A DNA stretch of 16,329 bases from Smittium mucronatum (taxonomy: Eukaryota; Kickxellomycota; Harpellomycetes; Harpellales; Legeriomycetaceae). How positions within the stretch are numbered: the stretch's first letter is position 1; every line of letters starts with the position of its first letter. Below, piece after piece: positions 9,364 through 16,329 of this stretch. The stretch is taken from assembly GCA_001953115.1 (NCBI GenBank), contig LSSL01003478.1:1-16329 (forward strand). The letters run 5' to 3'. The position numbers were made by a program, and so were the translations under genes. The notes below the pieces were generated by a model, which was not told the DNA's origin, did no database searches, and worked only from the letters and a program-made list of their open reading frames with translations.

Positions 9364-9957
9364 TCTCCGATCCTCAGAGCCTTTATTTTTTTTTCATTTT
9401 TAGGTATTAAGGGGTTGCGCAATTCTTTTATGTTTATTTTAGCCTTATCGCTTAAACAGTCTCTGATCATTGAGATGAAACGTATGGATAATTATAGCTC
9501 TTTTACTCTACTTCATGCCACAAAAAATTGAGCAAACCCATTTTTTTAGCTAATTTATTTGAAATTTTTAACAGATCAAGTAAAATTTATTGATACCTGT
9601 CTCAATCCAAATTTTTTCCCGAAATATGAAAAAAAAAATTTTTTTTTCTTTAGTTCATATCACTCTTTTAAGTTTCAAAAATGTTTCTGCTTCCACTATG
9701 TACTTTCGATAAAAATATATAACTGTTAAATATGGGTTGAATTTTCTTAGAAAATTCAAAAAAGTTTTTTTTGAATAGAAGGTGTTGATTACTATACCTT
9801 TCTCTTTAAAAATATAATAATGAAAGTGTTCTAACTAGCATCTCTTCTATCTGTGTAAACACGGGTAGGAAAAACGCAAAAAATAGTGTTAAGTTCTGTT
9901 ATGATATGGATATTTAAGTCACAAGGGATAGAATGTGACTTCTGGAATGTAATTTAA
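9364..9957 (+). pseudogene. Possible decayed coding frame in a local GC rise
   Basis: One forward frame runs about 197 codons with seven internal stops (TGA 9529, TAG 9547, TAA 9727 and others near 9751, 9769, 9832, 9856) and ends at TAA 9955-9957. About 16 stops would be expected by chance. The first 55 codons are open (TAA at 9361-9363, TGA at 9529-9531) and contain ILALSLKQSLIIEMKRMD. Near the end, TRVGKTQKIVLSSVMIW has a GKT followed by a hydrophobic helix, as in P-loop NTPases, but the upstream glycine of GxxxxGK[ST] is not present. The segment 9361-9420 is 22/60 G+C, above its surroundings. No family is assigned. Confidence 0.22.
9628..9648. other. A10-T9 palindromic tract
   Basis: G, ten A, nine T and C form a near-perfect inverted repeat. 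Rigid A-tract/T-tract junctions are known to disfavour nucleosomes and can extrude or bend. In this composition it may simply be chance. Confidence 0.6.
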
Positions 9958-12545
9958 GAAAAAATATCTCAATGCTTGATATAATAACATTTTTTTTTAT
10001 ATTTGGTATTAATAAATGAGTTACATAATTTTTAATTTATTATTCTGAATTAAAATAGCAAAGCGCGTCTAATGATATATTCTGTTTCATTTTTTAACGA
10101 AATCTCGCTGAAGTTGAAAAAAATATTCTAAAATCTTCCATTCTCATCTTTAAATTGCCTGAAAAAGCCATAAGGTCCACTCGTATTAAGGCTATACATT
10201 ACATAATTGAATGAAATTTCTAAAAATAATAAAATATTATATCTAAACTATGATTCAAGAGAATATTTGAATTATTTGTAGTTTTTAAAAATAATTTAAA
10301 GTTTTATCTTTATAAACTTTCTCCAATATTTCAAAGGGATTTCAATTTTCTTATTATTAATAGATATATATTTTTTATAAGTTAAATATGCCACCATTAA
10401 GATTTAAAGAATGTTATAGTAAATTTATAAAAATATTTCTAAACCATTTGTGTTTGGTGCCGTATAAATTATTTATAAGGAACTTTATAATGAAAATTTC
10501 ATACCTTTTAAACTCTAAAAAAATGTTAAATAAAGAAATAATGCCATTTTGTGACTTAAGAAATTCACGTTAAATGAAAAAAACATTATCATCAATTTAA
10601 TCCAGTTTAACTATGTTTAAAGTTTTTTTTTTATTATTAAGACGATTTTATTGTAAATTACAGGTTAATATAAATATTTTTTTGTACATTCTATTCTTTC
10701 TAACCATTAAAGCTATGTAAAAATTTTGTATCGTTCATTTGTAAAAATTATTATAATCTTTTTTATGCAGAATATGTTTTAATACTCAATAAAATCGAAT
10801 AAAACAATATGAAAAAATCGAGTAACTTTGGAAAAATCTTATCTTTTCTACTTCACCGTTCTTAAAGCTCAGCACCCACTTTTAATTTGCTCAAAGGCAC
10901 AAATTTCAATTTAATTCTAAATAAAAAAGATTTTTAAGAAACTTTTTGACATACTTTCCTTTAAAATATAAAAATTAAAGCTTTTAAGAGTTGTTTTTTT
11001 AACGATTATAAGTAATATTAGATTCATATTATTTATTTTTGAAAAATTTTGTAGTTCTAATAATAGAAATAAATCTAATATTCCAATTATACTTAAAATT
11101 TTTCACAAGTTGTTTTTTTATAATAAATGAATTTTTGACAGTTTCAGAACTGCAAAAATTTTCAAATTTTATGTTATGAAATAGTATAAAATTAATATTT
11201 AGTTTTTATTATAATTTATCGTAAATGGGGTTTTTGAGATATGTTTTTAACAAATAAATTAGCTTTTTTTTTTATAGATACTTTAAATAAAAATCAAAAA
11301 ATTAGCGCCCTTTCATATAACTGATTTCAATAAAATGAAGAAACCATTTTTATTTTTGGATATGTTAACGTTATTTAATTTTAAAAATAAAATCCAAAAT
11401 ATTAAACGATCAATAAAAATCCTCAATTTTTTTATTAGATTCTTACTTTTAATATATAGAAAATATTGTTTGGAAATTGCCACAGAAATAGGATATATTA
11501 ACAAATCCCCTCTTAAATAAGAATCATCAATTTAATATATTAAAATCTATAAAAAAATTAAATATCTATAATGGAGATTAAACAAAATTATAAATAAATA
11601 TTTCAAATTAGTTTCTTTATTAAAATTTTAGATTCATCATGTATAAATGGATTTAATTAAGCATGAAGCATTAAAATTGATATAATTTTACAGAGTTAAA
11701 TAGTTTTTATAATATTTACTTTATCATACTTAAATCATTTTTTGGAATATAATTTTAAAATTTTATATCTCGAATGTCTTATTTTTGATCAGTTTATAAC
11801 CTAAAATAGGATTTAAAATTTAAGGGCGTAATGTGTGTCTTAAAAAATCAAGGTAATCATAGTTATTAATCTAATATACTGCTTTTTTATAAGTTTGAGA
11901 TATTTTTGCAAATAAATATATACAATTTTAATTGCTTATATTAAATGGTAAAACTTTCAAAAATTAAATTTATGTATTTTTAACCCAAAATTTATATTGA
12001 TTTATTTTTTTTTACTTTAAAACCTTTTGTTATATGCTATTAAAATTTTTCCTAGTTAAATATTATCGATTACAACGGATTTTTTATTTTTTGAAAAAAA
12101 AAAAAAGGGATTTTTTTACACTAGAACTGAAGTTTTAAAGTTTCATTGAAAACTGATTTTTTGTCCAAAAAATGAATGGATAAAGATATCATATAAATGA
12201 TTAGACTTCAAGATTTAACCGAACTATAGGTTACATTTAGTGGTCATTTTTATGACATCAAAGTTTTTAAAAAAGTATGGAACGTAATAAATCTTCTCAA
12301 AGCAGAAAAAATTAAAAAAAAATTCCTAAAAAAAATTTTTATAACATTAAAAAATGAGGAATTTGTTAATTATAAAATTAATTTAAAATTTATATAACTA
12401 AAAATTACATTATTTTTATTATTATTGTTATTGTTATTGTTATTCATTTATTTTTATATTGCGAAATTTTATTGTAGATAAATTTTTTAAAAATATTACT
12501 AAAAAAATGTGAAAAAAGAAAAAGAAGTATAGAAAATATTATTAA
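9958..12545. other. AT-rich gene desert, right-central part
   Basis: Only chance-length frames occur here: one at 10388-10573 and an overlapping plus/minus pair at 11313-11520. Their products are Lys/Ile/Leu/Asn/Phe-rich with no recognisable domain. Also present are an A13 tract at 12094-12106 and the ATTGTT microsatellite at 12424-12444. Nothing else was identified. Confidence 0.7.
12424..12444 (+). repeat. ATTGTT microsatellite
   Basis: Three ATTGTT units (12424-12441) are followed by ATT, with related ATT units just upstream. Confidence 0.85.
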
Positions 12546-12750
12546 CCTAACTGAATAGCCTCATCTTCTGGAATACCGGCTGCAAACCTAAGGGAAAAGG
12601 GTAAGATCTACCAAATTAAAGACCCCCCCCCCCTGGCATTGTTTCAAGTACTGTATGACTGAGGCTACATGCAATCAAAAATTAATCTCTTTGTCAATGA
12701 AAAATAGTTCATTCAACTTATTATTTTTTCAAGTCGTCCAAATGGTATAA
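12546..12750. other. GC island with C11 tract and open frames on both strands
   Basis: About 125 bases (12546-12670) of markedly higher G+C sit inside DNA near 12-15% G+C. On the plus strand a frame opens at 12555 after TGA 12552-12554 and runs 35 codons, through the C-run, to TGA 12660-12662 (SSSGIPAANLREKGKIYQIK then Pro). If the C-run were one base longer, the frame would continue to TAA at 12748-12750. On the minus strand, roughly 12594-12549, the frame reads RFAAGIPEDEAIQLG before a stop, a pattern resembling the AGxxxxxIQ..G stretch after box II of tyrosine recombinases. TAGCCTCA (12556-12563) and TGAGGCTA (12660-12667) are inverted repeats flanking the island. It may be a preserved fragment of a gene or element; the identity is open. 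Confidence 0.4.
12623..12633 (+). repeat. C11 homopolymer
   Basis: Eleven consecutive C bases lie inside the GC island. Chance occurrence at about 10% C is negligible. Read length errors and real slippage are both plausible, and its length sets the reading frame of the island's open frame. Confidence 0.9.
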
Positions 12751-12770
12751 TTAAAAAAATAAATATAATA

Positions 12771-12796
12771 TTAATAAATTTTAATAAATTTTAATA
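12771..12796 (+). repeat. 10-bp AT tandem repeat
   Basis: TTAATAAATT occurs at 12771-12780 and 12781-12790, followed by a partial TTAATA. Confidence 0.7.
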
Positions 12797-15320
12797 TAAA
12801 AAAAAAAAGTATTATTAATATTAATGTGAGTCTTTTTCAAAATTACAGGTTTCTGTTCTTATTTTTTAGAATATTTTTTGAAATCATGAATTTCAAATAA
12901 ATTTTTGTTTTTGAAAATCTGATTTGTTAATATTTATATAAAAAAATGTAAAAATTTGGTAAATATGTTGCCATTTTAAGGATATTTAATATTCATAATT
13001 ACACATAAAAGACGATATTTGTAATTATCAGTAGTAGGAAAAAATTAGCCCCCAATAAAATATAAATTCTGAATAATTTTAAGGTTTTTAAATTGTAAAA
13101 AAAATTATCTAGTTTTATCATATATTTATTTTATTGATAGGATGTCAATATTTTGGGATTATTTATAATACATTATGAAAAAAGGGAAAAATATCTCCAT
13201 TCAGAAAATTTTAAATTCAATATTATAAAAAATCTAAATTCGCGAATGAGGAGGAATTAAATTTAATTATTAATTAGTTTTAAATCAAATATTTAAGAGA
13301 TTAAAAATAACCATAATATCTATTAAAAGTAATGAATTTAAATATTGATATAAAATTTATAAGTATTTATTTAATTTCAAAAGTTATGTATAAATATCTA
13401 TATTTAAACATATAAACTAGTAGAAAATACTTTTAATATTTAAATAATTCGTAATTATTAAAGTAATTATGCTCATATATTTATTTAATTTTAGTGCTAA
13501 GTGAATACAAAAAAGATAAAAATTTTAAAAATTTAAAAATTCAATTTGAATTCAATTAAATAGAGAGTTTTTATTTTTGGAATAAGCTTTTTAAATTTTA
13601 TAATAACCTATCAAATAAATCTTTAATTATCATTTTTAACCTCCTAAATATGATATCTATTTCTAAAATTAAATTTTTAAAAATGATTTTGTGGTCAATC
13701 TCTAATCAGTACAAAAATTCCTTAATTTTTTATACAGAAATTAATTGATTTATTTTTTATTATTTTTAATTTTGAGTTTCCATTATAAATTGAATATTAA
13801 TAATCCGAAATACCATTTTTTTTATAAGGTAGACCATCTATAAATAAAACTAGCAGAGTTTTATCGTATTTCTTAAAAAAAATTGTATAGTCATATTATT
13901 TGAAGTTAAAATTAACCAAATGATTTCTTTTTGTAAGCATATATAAGTATTATATATACCTTTGGGAAAAAATATAATAAATCATTTAAATTTTCCCAAT
14001 TTTAGCTAATCTATAAAGTAGAAAATGTTTTAAAAAAATCCCAATTATAAGTAAATAAAAAATCTAAAAAGAATAAATATAAAACCACTTTATAAATTTA
14101 AAAAATCGAATAATTTATTTTTGGTCTTAATATTACATTTTAAAAAATAGGTTTTTAATAATTGTCCTAACTGTTCAAAAATAACAGCTAAGATTTTTAC
14201 TAAAAAATATTTTTGTTGTTTTAATTACTAAATTGAATCAATATTAACAAAAAAATATTAATTAATCAATCACAAATAACATTTTTTTTGAATATAATGG
14301 ATAAATTAACCCTATATACTTTCGATTAAAGATTTAATGACAAATTTCTTGATTTAATCATTCAAAAAAATACTAGGACTGTTTTTAAAACTAGATTCAC
14401 ATTTTTTCAAGAAGAGAGCATTGCCACATAATTCTTTTTTTTTAAAAAAATTCGAATATAGCAAATCATGGTGATGAAAAAGATTCTATAGATATTTAGA
14501 TTTTCTGAGAAAAAATATGTCCAATTTAATGAAATGTTTAAAATTCAGATATAATAGAAGAGAATGAAAATTGGAAAAAAAAACTGAATTACTTGTAATT
14601 TAATAGTATTATAATTATAATAGTTGGTATTAATGTGAAAATTAAACAAAATATTATTGGTTGATATTTTGAAATCCCTATTATTCCTGAGTGTTCAAAT
14701 AGTGTGTATATTCGAAATATATAATAAATATGATGCGAAAGCTTAATTTTTAAAAGATTTTATATAAAATTAAATTATATCTTCGATTTTTTTCTTGGAA
14801 ATACCCTTTTTTTGCCAAAAGAAGACGAATAAAAACCTATAATTCCTATTTAAATGAGTTTATATTCTAATTTTAACTGAAAATAATCGTATTTACAGTA
14901 CTAGAAATCAAATATTCCCCCTTTTTAGTTATTTCGCACATTTTAAAATAAAAATTAATTAAATATTGCTTAAATAATTATAATTAAAAAATTGAAAATT
15001 ATTTTCAAGATTTTATTAGTCAAAAAATCAAGGTTTCAATTAATCATTAATGTGGTAAGTTGAGTTATAATAAATTCTAATAGTTTTTTATTGGAAAAAT
15101 TGATATTTTAATTATTTAAAACAATATTTCATTAAAATAATAGACGAATGATATACAAAACTATGAATATTATATACAATTTATTTTATCTATTTTGGAA
15201 AAAAAAAAAGTAGTTTATAAGAATATATTAAAATTTTTAATCTAATTACCTTTTTATGAAAAAGAAATTTCATATAAAATCATATGAAAAATATAATTTT
15301 AGTCTATTTTAATCTGTAAA

Positions 15321-15348
15321 AATATATTAAATATATTAAATAATATTA
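15321..15348 (+). repeat. 9-bp AT tandem repeat
   Basis: AATATATTA occurs at 15321-15329 and 15330-15338, followed by the related AATAATATTA. Confidence 0.6.
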
Positions 15349-16329
15349 TATTGAAATTTCAATAAAAAAATATATAAATGTATTTTTTATGAATTTCAAA
15401 CCCTTAATAAATATTTAAATTTATTATTTAATAAATTCAAATTACTCAGAGGTAGAATATAAGCTATAATACAGTTTTATAGTTATTTTAAAATATTAAA
15501 AATAGTTATTTATATGAATTAAAATATAATAAAAAGATCAAAAAAATAAATATATATAAGCTGAGATATTCGAAATGTAACATACGAGTGATAATTGAAA
15601 TATAAAGTTATCACAGAAATATTTAAAATTTTATCTAAACTTAATAAAATGATTTTTTTCAAATTATTATGTTATTAATTTAAAAATTGTAAAACCCTTT
15701 CTTCAATCTTTTTATGATGGGAGCTCATTTATAATTCAGTCATAAAATTCAGTTTTTTAAATCCAATTTACCCCTTTATTTAAACAAAATTCAAAAAAAA
15801 TTAATTCTAATATCATCGCTTTATTATTGGATAAACCTATATGATTTTTAAAAATGAATAAAATATGGGATAGATTTTAAGTATTACTTAAAAATAATAA
15901 CACTCAATTTTCATTTTATCAAATAATCTAGTAGACCATTTAATTCATTATGATCTAGCTTTAAAAATATTTTTTAAAAAAGGCATGTTCTTATCCAAAA
16001 CTGTGTTTAAGATATGTGTATTATTAGTAAAAATACGTATTTAAATATTTTGATAATTTTAACAGTCATTCAATTTGATTTTTAAATAACTAATGCAGCC
16101 ATATTATCTTCCCAAATAATTTAACACTAAACAAATCTACCAAAAATATATATCATTTAAAATCGAGATACCCTTATTTTATATAATCGGATGATTTTCT
16201 TAGAAAAAATATTATGTTAATAAATATATGTACGTTAAATAATGTTGAAAAAAGGGTAAGTATTATTTTAATCTATATAAAAGATTTATTAGTATCGATT
16301 TCTAAGCAAAATAAAACAAAATAAAAAAA

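Larger units (their letters stand above)
12751..16329. other. AT-rich gene desert, right end (most AT-rich)
   Basis: Sample lines give 6-7 G+C per 60 bases. Only short AT repeats stand out: TTAATAAATT units at 12771-12796 and AATATATTA units at 15321-15348. No frame of 60 codons or more, RNA gene, terminal repeat or C/G run was seen, and the sequence runs to the window edge without a gene. Confidence 0.75.

Noticed and set aside
10388..10573. 61-codon ATG frame, plus strand
   Set aside because: The product is Lys/Leu/Ile/Asn/Phe-rich with no domain. At about 10% stop frequency, around five frames of this length are expected by chance in the window.
11313..11520. Overlapping 61-63 codon frames on both strands
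   Set aside because: Both strands open over the same stretch indicates local lack of stop triplets and their complements, not coding. The products are low-complexity.
1..16329. CRISPR array, rRNA genes, replication initiator iterons or an organelle genome
   Set aside because: No regularly spaced repeats, no conserved rRNA cores and no organelle genes were seen. A nuclear F-box-like gene also argues against an organelle.

Overview
The window looks like a long, very AT-rich, essentially gene-free stretch of eukaryotic nuclear DNA, most likely fungal and probably ascomycete. One gene is supported. It is the 5' end of a minus-strand coding region that leaves the window at base 1 and encodes an F-box-like N-terminus (LPSEVIERIF...). 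It has a TATA box, poly(dT) and a CT-rich block upstream, which is a classic fungal promoter layout. The organism is inferred from that protein start and promoter style; nothing else in the window identifies it.

Composition changes with distance from the gene. By hand count, bases 1-60 are 24/60 G+C, most lines up to about 6 kb are near 20-25%, and the right part falls to 10-15% (7/60 at 13501-13560, 6/60 at 15301-15360). Three places stand out: a G-rich, strongly skewed block (about 4801-5520), a bump near 9360-9530, and a sharp GC island at about 12546-12670 that contains an 11-C run.

Layout: 1-72, F-box gene start; 73-285, its promoter and leader; 286-4800, AT-rich DNA with short tandem repeats and long, stop-interrupted frames that may be relics of genes or transposons; 4801-5520, G-rich block with a G9 run, a G-quadruplex-prone cluster and a TATGAG hexanucleotide repeat; 5521-9340, desert; 9360-9960, possible relic frame; 9960-12545, desert; 12546-12750, GC island; 12751-16329, the most AT-rich desert.

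No rRNA, tRNA, CRISPR array, intact transposon or bacterial-type operon was seen. The three longest ATG-initiated frames elsewhere are 61-63 codons, which is about what chance gives at this base composition. The best reading is an AT isochore beside a normal gene: either a graveyard eroded by C-to-T mutation (such as repeat-induced point mutation, RIP) or a centromere or other heterochromatic domain. The sequence alone does not decide between these.
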